From: Cyclina sinensis | Taxonomy: Eukaryota; Mollusca; Bivalvia; Venerida; Veneridae | NCBI GenBank assembly: GCA_012932295.1 | Contig: JAAONU010000004.1 | Location: 7,821,030-7,885,029 of the forward strand | Length of the DNA: 64,000 bases | Direction: 5' to 3' | Shown here: positions 1 to 11,592 of the stretch, one piece after another | How positions within the stretch are numbered: the stretch's first letter is position 1 | How the letters are laid out: each line of letters starts with the position of its first letter | The notes under the pieces: generated by a model | Seen by the model: only the letters and a program-made list of their open reading frames with translations | What the model was told of the DNA's origin: nothing | Databases searched by the model: none | Translations under genes and position numbers: made by a program

Positions 1-950
1 TTGTGTGGCGAATACAACTGTGAGCAAATTCTTACGTTGGTACAATGGAAGAGGGAACAATTGACAGTAAGGTACGTTAAGATTTTTAACATTTGAACAT
101 TGTAAGTTACGTTTACACAAGTCCAACTAATTGCACGCGAGTCGAGATATTGTGTTATTTTTTGTATGGGTCAATATCTCTCCTCCGCGAGATTCTGACC
201 CAAAATTAAATTATCTCAGAATATGCTCAAAAAGGTCACTTGAATTATTTTGACTACGTTTACACAGGTTAATGAAATAAAAGCGCACACCTTTAAAAAC
301 AATTATTTACGAGAAAAAAAAAACAAATAGACAGTAGTAAGAATATTACCATTGAGATTATGTTCTGAAAAATAATTTCACTAATAGATCAAGAAACAAA
401 AGTTCTTGTATGAATGTCAAGCATCAACTTAACCCTCTTTATTAGCATTATTATAGTATTATACATTAAACATAATAATAAAATAAGACCTAATTTTCCT
501 CAAAAACGCCTTTATGCGTTAATGGAATACAGCCTTTTATTACACGGAAGGTCAACATGTTTCCAGAATGATATATAACCTGTAAAAATGACACCTGAAA
601 GTCAGTATCTTATCACAATGTGATCATTTCTGCAGTCAAAAGGCAAAATACCTTATATATATGAAAAGTTTTACGAGCTTTAGATATGTTGATTCTTTAT
701 ATCACAGGGGCAGTTTCTTCTTTGCCTTAAACTTTTTAATTCTGACTGATTTTATCAATTAAGGAAAATGAGTTTGAATGCTCTATAAGCCCCTTTTGCA
801 TAATGCAATATTTTTCGCCGGGCTGAAATATTGCAGGAATTATTTAAGATAAACCGCCAGAGTTTGGGAGATTTGTTCAAGAACCACAATTTTGGAATAT
901 TAATTATGTTTTCGATATACATTGTATAAGAAAATCAGATTAAAGAAGGT

Positions 951-1096
951 GTTGAACTGGTAATCCAGGGGTCGCGAGTTCGACCCCCCGCTCCTCCACT
1001 AACATTGCTGTCTCTTGGGTGAGATGTTAATCTGAGGTCGAATGTATTAGTGTAATACAATGAGCATAGAGAAGAACCAGAGGTGTCTCTTGAGAT
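951..1096 (+). mobile_element. tRNA-derived SINE fragment
   Basis: A tRNA-like 3' half with a B-box-like segment (gcgagttcgaccc) is followed by a body reading gagatgttaa, gaggtcg, a tatt/cagtg segment and accagaggtgtctct. The same succession is present at 33798-33985 with an intact A-box side, and at 15211-15346 in copy B. Loss of the 5' tRNA half makes this a truncated copy. Plus-strand orientation is set by the tRNA-like head. Confidence 0.6.
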
Positions 1097-1369
1097 ATAA
1101 TCAACGATAACATATGCGAAGTGGTGTTGACAGCTTGATCAAGTTCACTGCTCTGGTTTGTGTTATAATCTGATAAAATTAACATTATACACAGAATGCA
1201 ATTATAATCACTGATTTATGTGAAAATATTATCAACATAATACATGTAACTACGTTCTATAGAAACTCTCACTAAGTGAGTCCAAAAACTGTGAAACAAT
1301 ATAAACAAAATAACTACAACAAAATGATATGTTTCACAAGTCTTACCTTACACCTATCCTAACTCGATA

Positions 1370-3050
1370 ATTACTGCTGGTTTTGTTGCATTTGTTGATA
1401 GTTCTGTTGCATTTGTTAATAGGATAGTTTTGTTGTATTTGTTGATAGTTTTGTTGCATTTGTTGCAGGTTTTACCAAAGGTTTTGCTAAATTTGCTGCT
1501 GGGTTTTATTGCATTTGTTGATAGTTTGCTGCATTTGTTGATAGTTTTGTTGCAGTTGTTGATAGTTTTGTTGCATTTTTAAAAGTTTTTTTGCATTTTT
1601 GACAGCTTTGTTGCATTTTGACAGTTTTGTTGCATTTTTAACAGTTTTGTTGCATTTTTGACAGCTTTGTTGCATTTGTTGATAGTTTTGGTGCATTTGT
1701 TGCAGGTTTTACCAACGGTTTTGCTACATTTGTTGCTTGGTTTTATTGTATTTGTTGATAGTTTGCTGCATTTGTTGATAGTTTGCTGCATTTGTTGATA
1801 GTTTAGTTGCAGTTGTTGATAGTTTTGTTGCAGTTGTTGACATCTTTGTTGCATTTTGACAGTTTCGAGGCATATTTGATAGTTTTCCTGCATTTTTGAC
1901 AATTTTCTTGTATTTGTTGATAGTTTTGTTGCATTTGTGACAGTTTTCTTGTATTTGTTGATAGTTTTGTTGCATATTTGACAGTTTTCTTGTATTTGTT
2001 GATAGTTTTGTTGCATTTGTTGACAGTTTTGATGCATTTGTTTATAGTTTCGTTGCAATTTTTGATAGTTTTGTTGCATTTTTGACAGTTTTGTTGCATT
2101 TTTGACAGTTTTGTTGCATTTGCTGTTTTGATTACTCGTTTTGCTGTATTTGCTGCTAGTTTAACTTCATCTGTTACTGGTTTTACTTCATTTGTTACTG
2201 GTTTTACTTCCTTTGTTACTGGTTTAACGCATTTTGTTACTGGTTTTACTAAAGGTTTTGCTACATTTGCTGCTGGGTTTTATTGCCTTTGTTGATACTT
2301 TTGCTCATTTGTTGATTGTTTGGCTGCCTTTTTCATAGTTTTGTTACATTTGTTGATAATTTATTTGCATTTGCTGCTAGCTTTGCTGTAGTTGCTGCTG
2401 GTTTTTACTCAAGGTAATGAAACATTTGCTGCTGATTTTTGTTGCATTTGTTGATAGGTTTGCTGCATTTGTTATAAGTTTTGTTGCATTTGCTGCTGGT
2501 TTTGTTGCATTTTTTGCTGATTTTACTGCCTTTTTTGCCTTTGTTGATAGTTTTGCCGGTTTTACTGCATTTGTTGCTTGTTTAACGTAATGTTTTGCTA
2601 CATTTGCAGCTTGGGTTTTGCTGCATTTGTAGCTGTATTTGTTGCTGTTCTTGCTGCATTTCCTGCTGGTTTCGCTGCAATCGCTGCTTAGGTTTTGTTT
2701 TTTGCATTTCTTCTTGCATTAATGTCTGTTTTATCTCCATTCGTAGCTGGTTTTGCCTTATGCTTTATTTGCTGCTGCATAGGCTGCTGTCGTTGTTTTT
2801 ATTGTTTTGCATGTTTTATGTTTATGTTGTTTACTGTTTGAAGAGAATGTTCCATGACTTGCTTTTGGTTGCTGGTTTTGTTGCATTTGTTGCTGGTTTT
2901 ACTTAACATGTTGCTGTTTTTTGCCGCATTAGTCACTGGTTTTTACTGTATATATCGCTTGCTTTGATGCACTTGTTACTTGTTCATTTTGCATTTGTCG
3001 CTGTTTTTGTTGCCGTTTTTGCTTCATATGCTGCTGTTTTGGCTGCATTT
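1370..3050. repeat. TTG/CTG-rich minisatellite array, block 1
   Basis: Imperfect tandem units of about 21 bases built on ttgttgcatttgttgatag, grading to ctgctggttttgctgcattt after about 2.1 kb. Most units are multiples of three, so reading frames stay open on both strands and give low-complexity Q/N-rich (minus) or F/A/G-rich (plus) peptides. The counterpart in copy B is 15720-16950. A related block lies at 3778-4640. Confidence 0.9.
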
Positions 3051-3765
3051 TCAACTCACCTGCGCATATGCACAGGGTGAGCTAGAGTGATCGCTGGTTG
3101 TCCGTGGTCTGTCGTCCGGCCAAATTATACCATATTTTAAACAAAGAACAAAAATTGTAACGCTCCAAAGTCTGCATTTTCTTTCCAAATGTCATGCAAA
3201 TTCGTCAGAATATTTGTCTTGATACTTTTTAGGTCTAATTCGAATATGGGTCATCATGGGAAAAATACTAGGTCATGGGGAAAAACAAAAATGTACCTTC
3301 ATAACACTCTAGAGGCTCATTTTCTTTCCAAATGTAATGAACAGTTGTCAGAATCTTTGTCGTGATAATATCTTGGTCATTTTTATGTGTCATCTGGGAT
3401 CAAAAACTAAGTCATTTGATCAAAACACTAGAGGCTGCATTTTCTTTCCAAATATCATGAAAATTTGTCAAAACATTTGTCTTGATGATATCTAGGTCGA
3501 GTTTGGACATAAGTCATCAAGGGTAAAAAACTATGCCATTGAGTCAAAACACAAATTTACCTTGTAAACACTGTATAGGCCAATGTTTGTGTCCAAATGT
3601 CATGAAAACCTGTCATAATGATTTTCTTGATGGTCTTAAGGTCGAGTTTGAATGTGGGTAATCTCGTTTCCTGAAGCAACCTCATCCCTTCATTGATTCC
3701 AGAGTTATGGTCCCTTAGCAAATGGGACGCAGGTGAACGATTAAGGACCATCATGGCCCTCCTGT
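3051..3765 (+). mobile_element. Hairpin-ended non-autonomous element, type 2 (Helitron/HINE-like)
   Basis: The left end holds a hairpin: CTCACC and GGTGAG flank a short loop. Next come a tgtccgt/gtcgtcc segment and several diverged units of roughly 120 bases (ttctttccaaatgtcatg, cttgatgatatctaggtc, gggtcat). The right end has a small hairpin ggaccatcatggccct followed by cctgtt. It sits inside the CTG-type array, so insertion into the array is directly visible. Bivalve genomes are known to carry such elements with internal tandem repeats (pearl-like, Helentron-associated). Assignment to that class is by architecture, and no replication protein is encoded. Confidence 0.6.
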
Positions 3766-3777
3766 TGCTGGTTGTGT

Positions 3778-4640
3778 CATTTGTTCCTGGTTTAACTGCA
3801 ATTGTCGCTGTTTTTGTTGATTTTTGCTGCATATGCTGCTGGTTTTACTGAATTTGTTGCTGCTTTGTTGTATTTATTGCTTGTTTTGCTGAATAAGTTG
3901 CTGTTTTTGTCGCTGTTTTTGCTGCATTTGCTGCTGTCTTTTTCTTCATTATAGCTATATTTGTAGCTTGTTTTGCTGAATTTGTTGCTGATTGCTGCGT
4001 TTGCCACTGGTTTTGCTATATTTGCTGCTTGGTTTGCTGCATTTGTTTGCTTGTTTTACTTAAGGTTTTGCGACATTCACTGCTGGTTTGCTGCATTTGC
4101 TGCGAGTGTTGCTGCATTTGCCGCTGGTTGCTGCATTTGCCATTAATTTGCTAAATTTGCTGCAGGTTTTGATGCAGTTGTTGCTGGTTTTAATTAAGGT
4201 TCAACTACAGTTGATGCTTGTTTTGCTGCATTTGCTGCTTGTTTTGCTGCATTTGTAACTCGTTTTACTAAAGGTTTTGCTGCAACTGTTGTTGTTTTTT
4301 CTGCATTTGCTGCTGGCTTTGCTGCATTTGTTGCTGGTTTTACTGCATTTCTTGCTGGTCTTACGTAAGGGTTTGCTACATTTGCTGCTGTATTTTGCTG
4401 CAATTGCAGCTTTTTTGCATTTGTTTTTGCAGTTGTGTCTGTTTTTTCTCTGTTCGTTGCTGGTTTTGCTTTATTTGCTGCTACATAGGCTGCTGTCATT
4501 GTTTTTGTTGTTTTGCTGTGTTTTATGTTTATTGTGTGTACTCTCTTTTGAGAACAACAAATGTTTTGACCGTATGTTTGAACAGAATGTTCCATCACTT
4601 GCTTTTTGTTAGCATATTGCATTTCTTGGTCAGGTAATGG
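3778..4640. repeat. TTG/CTG-rich minisatellite array, block 2
   Basis: Continuation of the array across the type 2 element, dominated by tttgctgcatttgctgctgg units. It ends in a non-repetitive tail (gagaacaacaaatgttttgaccgt, a tgttccatcacttgc segment, then ttggtcaggtaatgg) that also terminates the corresponding block in copy B near 18490. Part of that tail recurs at about 2836-2868 and 16731-16785, so array plus tail is itself a duplicated module. Bases 4641-4783 show nothing further. Confidence 0.85.
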
Positions 4641-4783
4641 TAATATAGTAATTTTGTTATTTCTGATGATTTAGCCGTTTATTATTTATTTGCCACCAAT
4701 GCACGATGCCACCCCCTCCCTTTTCGCCTCTTCTTCCCTTTCAACAATCCCTTTTCTTTCAACTTCGAAGAATATGTGGTTAA

Positions 4784-6606
4784 TGCCTCGGTCACACATT
4801 CACGGATTATAGACCCGGATGTTTACGGACAAAAATGACACGGATGAAGCCGGACGTGCTGATATCAACGGTATAAGAACGGTCCTGAAAGCGTTGCTAA
4901 GGTTTGAGTACAGGACATATCACGTAGAAGTGTTTTATTATCGGGGAAAAGGACTGAATGGTACACGGGCTTTCGCGGATTTTTACAGAGTGATACGCAG
5001 CATGGTATTTCAAAGACAAAATCTATTCGGTTTGCAACGATTAGGTACGATTTACGGGTTACAATGGTTATGATTATACAGGGGTAAACACGTGTTGAGG
5101 TAATGAAATGTCAAGTTTGAACGATCTTTTCTACGACTTCGACTTCTAGTTCATGCTACAAGGTAAAGATCTGCATCTACTGTAAAGGATATCAAAGAAA
5201 TTCTCGTCTAGAGAAACAGTAGTTTTATATTCGTTCCTCCCTGTCCTGACCCCGCTTATAGAATGGTTTCATTAGCCACTTTTTAATGCCAAATGCGTTG
5301 TTGGCAACGATTAAATATTTTATCAGACGGTCACCACCATAAAATTCGCTGGCGGTTGTAACACCGATGCCGTCTGTCTAAATGGCTTGTTTAAAGTCAC
5401 TGTTATTCCATTGTATCTGTGCATCCGTGCACCCGCTTTCTACACCCACATTCACCCAGAGGAAGTTGTAGTTGGTGTCTTCAAAGGCCATCTATAGAAC
5501 GATGGCCGCTGTATTGAAAGCGCAATTAGCCACCACCCCTTTGGTTGATTGATGGCCATGGGGAAGGTTCCATTTTTGCCAACTTCTTGTGCCACTTTCA
5601 GCCATTCTTCAGTAATGAATGGAGGGAGTGCTTGCAAACTTTTCCATTTATTCCTCGATAATGTCAACACATGTTTTTAAATTTGGCACAAATTTGCTAC
5701 CCTAAATCCATACAGGAATGACCCGTAACTGTCCCCTGTTGCAAGGTGCCTTACGGTAATTGCAACTCTAACACCAGGACTAGTGGTTTTCCTGTACTAC
5801 GTATTGTTTCTCGACTATCCTGGGATAGGTCTGTCAGGTAGTTTCATGAACATTAACGTATCGATTCTAACGAAATTTCTAAACGCTTCCGGGTTGTGTA
5901 CCCTTATTTCAGCCTCATATTGCCCGAGAAGTTGTCTTCTTTGAGGCCAGTCTCTCATCCACTATTTTTCTTTTCTCTGTCTTCTGATTCTATAAAGTTC
6001 CATTATCCATACATTTTTGGAGCATCTATATTAATTGCAATCAGAGCCAACAATGGTTGTTGTCTTTTATCACCCATTTTAACTTGTTAACCTTTCAAAA
6101 CACTTTGAAAATAACTCCACAGCAACCGCTAGATGTGTACATATACGTTATATTATGACGTAAAAATAATAGTGAGCTGTACAACGCCAACGTATACCGT
6201 AAATGGCCGGGGCAGTACGTGGTTAGCAATACTACATTATCCGGTTTTAAACATAATTTATAGGACTTTAGGAATCCATTTTAAATCGTATCAATCCGTT
6301 TTCAAATGTATATCTGTAAACCTTCGTAGGAACCCGTATAACCCATACCAGCTCTTACCTGTATTTTACGTCCGTGCATGGCCTCTACCTACTAGTACGG
6401 TTTAGGCAATTTTCAACACAGATTACTACGGGTTCAGAACAGACCAGAACGAATTTTTATCCGTTTTGGTCTTTTGAAACAGCTTGAGACATAACACCTA
6501 CTGATGATAACAGTTAAAGCCTGGTTTTATACGGATAACTACGGAACCTGCCGGATTGAATCCATAGTCGACAGGGATGCTCATTCGTGAATGTATAACC
6601 GCGACA
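4784..6606. mobile_element. Inverted-ended DNA element with TAA target duplication
   Basis: The left end (TGCCTCGGTCACACATTCACG) and the reverse complement of the right end (TGTCGCGGTTATACATTCACG) pair over about 21 bases with a few mismatches, and similarity continues weakly inward. Both ends abut TAA (4781-4783 and 6607-6609), matching a 3-bp target duplication of the TWA type known for PIF/Harbinger elements. No transposase-like frame is seen across the 1.8 kb; the short open frames at 4819-5073 and 6133-6405 have no recognisable motif. The element lies immediately upstream of the coiled-coil exon. Confidence 0.6.
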
Positions 6607-6689
6607 TAAATTATAATCAACTTTACTAAGTATGAAAGAAAATTGGAAAAAAAAACCTGTAAGTAACCCATAAACATTATGTTTTACAG

Positions 6690-6940
6690 GTAGAGAACGA
6701 CAAAGTACAGACTCTGAAAGAAGAGCTCTTCCGGTTTCTCCTTGTTGGGCACCAAGCTCAGAATGACGTATACACCAACAGTAGAGAGGCGGAAGATTCC
6801 ATTAGAGACTTTCAGGCAGAGCAGAAAGAAAGACTTGACGAGCTGGCTGAACAGTCTCTCCTAGATTTACGAGATGTCACTGACAGAAGAAGTGCGGCTG
6901 TCACAAAAGTTCTGGAAGACCTTACTGGACATATAAATCA
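6690..6940 (+). CDS. TRIM-like protein, coiled-coil exon (copy A)
   Basis: This 251-nt internal exon has a pyrimidine-rich acceptor ending tttacag at 6689 and a strong donor gtaagt at 6941. Read from 6690 it stays open for 83 codons and leaves two bases that join base 9056 of the next exon, so the frame is preserved. The peptide is charged and heptad-like (runs such as KVQTLKEELFRFLLVGHQ and DVTDRRSAAVTKVLEDL), consistent with the coiled coil that precedes a C-terminal propeller in invertebrate TRIM-like proteins. No RING or B-box cysteine/histidine cluster was found upstream in this window, so the 5' part is missing or farther left. The copy B exon at 22548-22798 has identical length and phase. 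Confidence 0.7.
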
Positions 6941-7042
6941 GTAAGTCAGACGGTTATAAAACGGCGTATTATTCTAAAAGGCCTTTAAATACGTTTTTAC
7001 GGAGTGGGTCAGTGATACGGCGATAATGCATAAGACATGTTT

Positions 7043-7730
7043 TCCTTAAAATCTTTCTTTATTTACATGTCCTTTTATTAAAAATTTTCATCAAACTTCT
7101 ATTTTTTACATTGTACCTTTTAAATTTGATTTGACAAAATTCCTGTTTGCAACAAAACTGTCAAAAATGAAACAGAGATTATCATATCTTAACAGTTAGG
7201 TGAACGCAGAGTATAAATTCATATTACCATACATAAAACCCAACAAAGCATTCGAAAGATCGAAAGAAAATCGAAACAAACTGCTGACGCTATATTGCTG
7301 TATTTAGTTTTAATAAGCTATGAATTCTCACATTGCAATGTTTGATTTTGTCGTTGAATCAACAAACAACCTTGCACATCAGTAATAAGAATACCTGCAA
7401 GTTGACAATGAAACTGCTTCATCATTTCACGTCGATATTGCATGTTTGTTTAATTCTACAGTCGCATGGTGTTTGCAAACTTTGCAAAATGATTTTAGAC
7501 TTAATACATGCGCTGGAAATACCTATTCAATATTGTTGGGAAATCTCGGATAAATACAACAAGCTGAATATTTTTTTTGTTCATGAGAGGCTTTCATGTG
7601 TCATTCGGGAGAAACAGTAATATCGTTGCTCGTTTGAGAGAGGCGAAAATGCATAGATTTCCAACGCGGGGAAAGCAAAATGTCGTTGTATAGAGGATGT
7701 CGTTCGTGGGAGGTGACGTTTCGGGAGGTT
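7043..7730 (+). repeat. Dispersed intronic repeat (inverted relative at 60180-61080)
   Basis: The sequence from tccttaaaatctttctttat to the gtcgttcgtgggaggtgacg segment recurs in copy B (about 22889-23570) and, inverted and more diverged, at 60180-61080. It is therefore a mobile or dispersed unit, not part of the host gene, although it lies in the intron between the two coding exons. Its open frame at 7333-7620 is not preserved in the 60 kb relative and is not called as a gene. Confidence 0.75.
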
Positions 7731-7739
7731 GGACTGAAG

Positions 7740-8560
7740 GTCATCATGAAAACTTTGTTTACACTCTAGAAGCCATGTTTCTTTCCTGTCTTGTCTTGAT
7801 AATGTCTAGGTTAAATTATGAAGAGAATCAAATGGGGTCAAAAGTAGGTCATCAGGTAAAATCATACAAAAACTTTTTTTTTGGCACTCCAGAGACAATA
7901 TTTTTAAACAATCATTCTGAAAATTTATCAGAATGTTTTTCTCATGTTAAAAAGTGGTTTACATCCGGTTAAAAATTATGTCATCATGCTAGAGGCCATA
8001 TTTTCTACGCGGACATGATAAAAATAGATCAGAATGTTCGTCTTTATGATTTCTAGGTCTTGTTTAGAACTGGGTCATAAGGAGTCAAGAATGTAGGTCA
8101 GCAGGCTAGAGGCAATATTTTGTAAATCATTATTTTCTTTTCTTTGACAGCGGGTCTTACTAACATAAAAGCCCGTAACAGAAAGATGCAATGCATCTTA
8201 GAATACACAACCCAGAGCGGGATTCGAACTCCGATCTTAGCCCATTGATTGTCAATACTCTAACCACTGAGAAATTGGGTTAACGTCGGGTCTCAAATGT
8301 ATGTCCCAAGGCTAGGAGCCATATTTTCTATTTGATTTTCATCAAATATTGTCAGAATGTCTGTGTTCATATTCAAAAAATGGTCATGTTGGATAAGCAG
8401 CAGGTCACCTGGCTAGATGCCATATTTTCTGCATGATCTTTACGAAATATTGTCAGAATGATGTTTGTCTTGATGATATCTAGGTCATGTTCAAAATTAA
8501 GTCACATGGTGTCAGAAAAGTGAGTCACCATTCTAGAACATACCCAGCTGTAACTTCAGT
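7740..8560. repeat. Degenerate ggtcat/aggtc repeat units in the intron
   Basis: Several diverged units of about 120-150 bases share actctagaagccat, attttctt, tcagaatgtttgtcttgat, gatatctaggtc and gggtca segments. They resemble the interior of the type 2 hairpin element at 3051-3765 and look like decayed remnants. A tRNA-like fragment interrupts the series at 8206. Bases 8561-9055, before the terminal exon, show nothing except a pyrimidine-poor lead to the acceptor. Confidence 0.65.
8206..8272 (-). mobile_element. tRNA-like SINE head
   Basis: On the minus strand this reads a tRNA-like core: an A-box-like ctcagtggttagagt (degraded here) followed 30-odd bases later by a B-box-like gagttcgaatcccgc and ctctgggttgt. 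Two further copies lie in copy B at 24025 and 24403. No acceptor stem pairs, so this is a SINE-type derivative and not a tRNA gene. Confidence 0.55.
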
Positions 8561-9055
8561 GAATTTACCAAAACTTGTGATTTCTATATTCATAATCTCA
8601 CAACATGTTACCAAACGATTCAGTAAACGCATTGTTACCAAGGAATTAAATCGAGATTTTCTTCACTTCCATCTTGTAACTTAATATTCGGGATAATTCT
8701 GTTTTAACATGATTATGTTAATATTACGTAAAAACGTTTAGTCTCTCTTTGGCTAAATGTCCTACACTACATGCAATTGTAAGCGCACAGTTGTTGAGGC
8801 TTCCTTTCGACGATAGCTTTACAAATGATCTTTAAATTCAACCGTTTTGAAATGGACTTAAGACACATATGTATCAAGGTACAGTACCTTATAATGTCTG
8901 TACATGTACTTATTTGGTGATGATTGGTCATTTCCGCTTTTTTCCCGGTCTAAGTATAACTGCTCATTGTCTGTGTCCACAATGTTGCCATGTTTTGAAA
9001 CATGTTTTGTTTTCTTATCATGTAATTAATAATATAACCAGTGATATTTTAACAG

Positions 9056-10301
9056 ATTGTCGGGGAGGACGCACACAGAACAGGATGTATTGAAAGCTGA
9101 GCGATATGTCGAATCGTGCAAAGGGGGCGCTGCTTTTCCAAACTGTGACCTTCGTTTTGAAGGTAGCCTTGACCTTGCCGAATCGTTGCTTTCTGTATCT
9201 CGTCTTGGGTGTTGTAATGCAACATCAGACGACACAAGGATGTGTAATGTGGTGGATGAGACACAGAAAAAGGTATATCACGCACCATTTTGGTGTCAGA
9301 CTGGATGTCGACTGGCGGGTGAGCACAGCTGGACAACAACCTCAGTACCGTCTGTATCAGATAATGGATTCTATGAAACACCAAGGGAATCACCACTGTA
9401 CGTAGATAATTTAGACACTGCCTGTAAATTTCCAGAACGTGAAGAGAAAATATTTAATATACTGTACGAGAGGAGTGTGGTGAGATATGTGTCAGAGTTT
9501 GAGGCGTACAAACATAGAACACCGTGTGTGATACCTGATGTAGCGTTGCTGGCCGACATGAAGTTGGTGTTACTTGATCATTATCACAATTCTATACAGT
9601 TGTTTGATAATGATTTCTCTCAGCTAGACGAGAAATCATTTCCATATCCCATAGGTGTGAGCACGCTTAACGAGAACACGGTTGTTGTAACGCTACGACG
9701 AACTGGCCAGTTAGCAATCTTTTCAATCAACGAGAAGAAATTACATCATCAACGCAATATACGTATACGATGCGAGTCATATCTTTGGCAAGTGACGTAC
9801 AAATCACAACGTTTGTTCGTTGTTTGCGACGAAAATAACATTCACGTGCTTGACACGGCTGGGAGTGAGTATTACGTGATCCGCTCAGGGGTGGTTCCTG
9901 AACGAGGCTATTTACGTTACTTTGACGTAAATGACAAGGATTGTCATATCTATCTCAGTGAAAGGCGTGGCCTACGGTGTATAGACTTCAAAGGGAAGCT
10001 ACTCTGGTTGTTTACAAACGACAACTTCCCGGAGAAAGAAAGAGATAAAGAGGGACATGTAATAGAAGATGTCTGCTACCATGAAGGGACAATTTTAGGC
10101 ACACACTGGACACTGAGTAAAATATATCAAATCTCAACCGATGGTCAGTTTCTGAGAAATCTCATACTTGACCATATTGAACATCCTCGCGTGGTGTCGG
10201 TCCTTGGTAAAAGACTAGTGGTCACTCAGTTTCATCCACTTATGAAATCAGCTAAAAGACGAACGCTTAAAGTTTTTGAGTTAGAAAATTTAGGCGTTTA
10301 A
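9056..10301 (+). CDS. TRIM-like protein, terminal propeller exon (copy A)
   Basis: Terminal exon: acceptor tttaacag at 9055, one base completing the split codon from 6940, then 414 codons to TAA at 10299-10301. The first ~135 residues are a cysteine-containing linker (C21, C30, C52, C53, C63, C80, C84). From about residue 140 there are repeated hydrophobic beta-strand patterns such as LLADMKLVLLDHYHNSIQLF, VVTLRRTGQLAIF and LFVVCDENNIHVLD, typical of NHL/six-bladed propeller C-termini of bivalve TRIM-like proteins. The C-terminus ends ELENLGV. The paralogue at 25747-26998 is about 95% identical. In TRIM-NHL proteins this part binds substrates or RNA; here that role is inferred. No RING is present in this exon, so ubiquitin-ligase activity cannot be claimed. 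Confidence 0.7.
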
Positions 10302-10610
10302 GTGTAAAATATGTACGTGCTTGACACTGGCACAGTATAATACCATTAAATCAGTTCAAAACAAATTTTCATGCGGCCAATATGTTGAAGATAACAAGGA
10401 GAATTCAAGGATTTCAAGTGAACCGTGTTGAAGACAAGAGGCTATCTCCTTGACAAAATATAATTCAGACACATTTAGATACAGATGTAAAGGCGGTGGA
10501 TTTTTGTATATTCTGTATCTGCTCTTGGATACTTGAAATATTTCCTTCTTTTACATGAATGTGTAACATATGTCTTGCGACAATAGTCAACTCTTACACC
10601 GTGACGAGCA
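10302..10610. other. 3' flank of the copy A terminal exon
   Basis: Probable 3' UTR and downstream flank. It is conserved in copy B up to about 27298. No canonical AATAAA is visible before the minisatellite begins, so the polyadenylation site is not placed. Confidence 0.4.
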
Positions 10611-11170
10611 TGTGCGATCTGTTCTGCTCTGTTCTGTGCTGTTATAAAAGCTTCTGCTATGGTGTTATCAGTTCTGTGCTGTTATAAAAACTTCTGCTGT
10701 GGTGAGATCTGTTCTGCTCTGTTCTCTGCTGTAACAAAAGCTATTGCTATGGTGAAATCTGTTCTGCTCTGCTCTGTGTGCTGTTATAAACGCCTTTGCT
10801 ATGCTGTGATCTGTTCCGGTTTGCTCTGTCTGTGCTGTTAAAAACTCTTCTGCTATGATGTGATCTGTTCATCTCTGCTCTGTGCCGTTACAAAAGCTTC
10901 TGCTATGGTGTGATCTGTTCTGCTCTGTTCTCTGCTGTAACAAAAGCTTCTGGTATGGTGTGATCTGTTCCGCTCTGCTCTTTGCTGTTATAAACGCTTC
11001 TGGTATGATGTGATCTGTTCCGGTTTGCTCTGTTCTGTGCTGTTATAAACTCTTCTGCTTTGGTGCGATCTGTTCTACTCTGCTCTGTGCCGTTATAAAA
11101 GCTTCTGCTGTGGTGAAATCTGTTCTGCTCTACTCTGTGCTGTTATAGAAGCTTCTGCCATGCTGAGATC
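10611..11170. repeat. ~62-bp minisatellite unique to copy A
   Basis: About nine imperfect units of gatctgttctgctctg, tgctgttataaaagctt and ctgctatggtg. The corresponding place in copy B (about 27299-27565) holds unrelated AT-rich sequence, so the array either arose after duplication or was lost from B. Confidence 0.85.
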
Positions 11171-11592
11171 TGTTCTGCTATGCTATGCTTTGCTCTGTTA
11201 TGTTTTGCTATGCCTTACTCGGTTTTGTTCTTCTATGCTTTATTCTGTTCTGTTCTGTTCTTGTTTGCTTTGCCCTTTTCCGTACTGCTCTGTTCGATTC
11301 TGCTACGCGTTGCTATACATTACTCTGTATTGATTTGTTCTGCTATGCTCTACTTTGCTATGTTCTACTGTGCTGTTCTGTTCTGTTAAGCTATACTGTA
11401 CTCTGTTCTGTTCTGTTAGGCTATACTGTACTCTGTTCTGTTAATCTATACTGTACTCTGCTCTGTTAAGCTATACTATACTCTGTTCTGTTCTGTAAAT
11501 CTATACTGTACTCTGTTCTGTTAAGCTATACTGTAATCTGTTCTGTTATGCTATGATCTGCTATGTACTGTTCTATTCTGCTCTGCTCTTGT
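11171..11592. repeat. TCTGT-rich array grading into a ~30-bp minisatellite (copy A)
   Basis: Irregular tgctatgctttgctctg units give way after about 11384 to taagctatactgtactctgttctg units of 27-30 bases. The same unit is expanded to over 30 regular copies in copy B (27569-28610). Bases 11593-11812 are unique sequence shared with copy B. Confidence 0.85.

Noticed and set aside
1487..2099. Overlapping minus-strand frames encoding Q/N-rich proteins (MQQNYQQMQQ type), reminiscent of prion-like domains
   Set aside because: Several frames are open at once because the array unit is a multiple of three. There are no flanking coding signals, and copy B shows different lengths.
4819..5073. 84-codon frame inside the inverted-ended element, considered as a transposase fragment
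   Set aside because: No DDE-type motif, and the frame is not kept in copy B.
7333..7620. 95-codon plus-strand frame in the copy A intron
   Set aside because: Lies in a dispersed repeat; the frame is broken in copy B and in the relative at 60 kb.
10659..11469. Leucine/cysteine-rich plus-strand frames that look like small membrane proteins
   Set aside because: They translate TCTGT minisatellite units; the same applies to 27535-28020.
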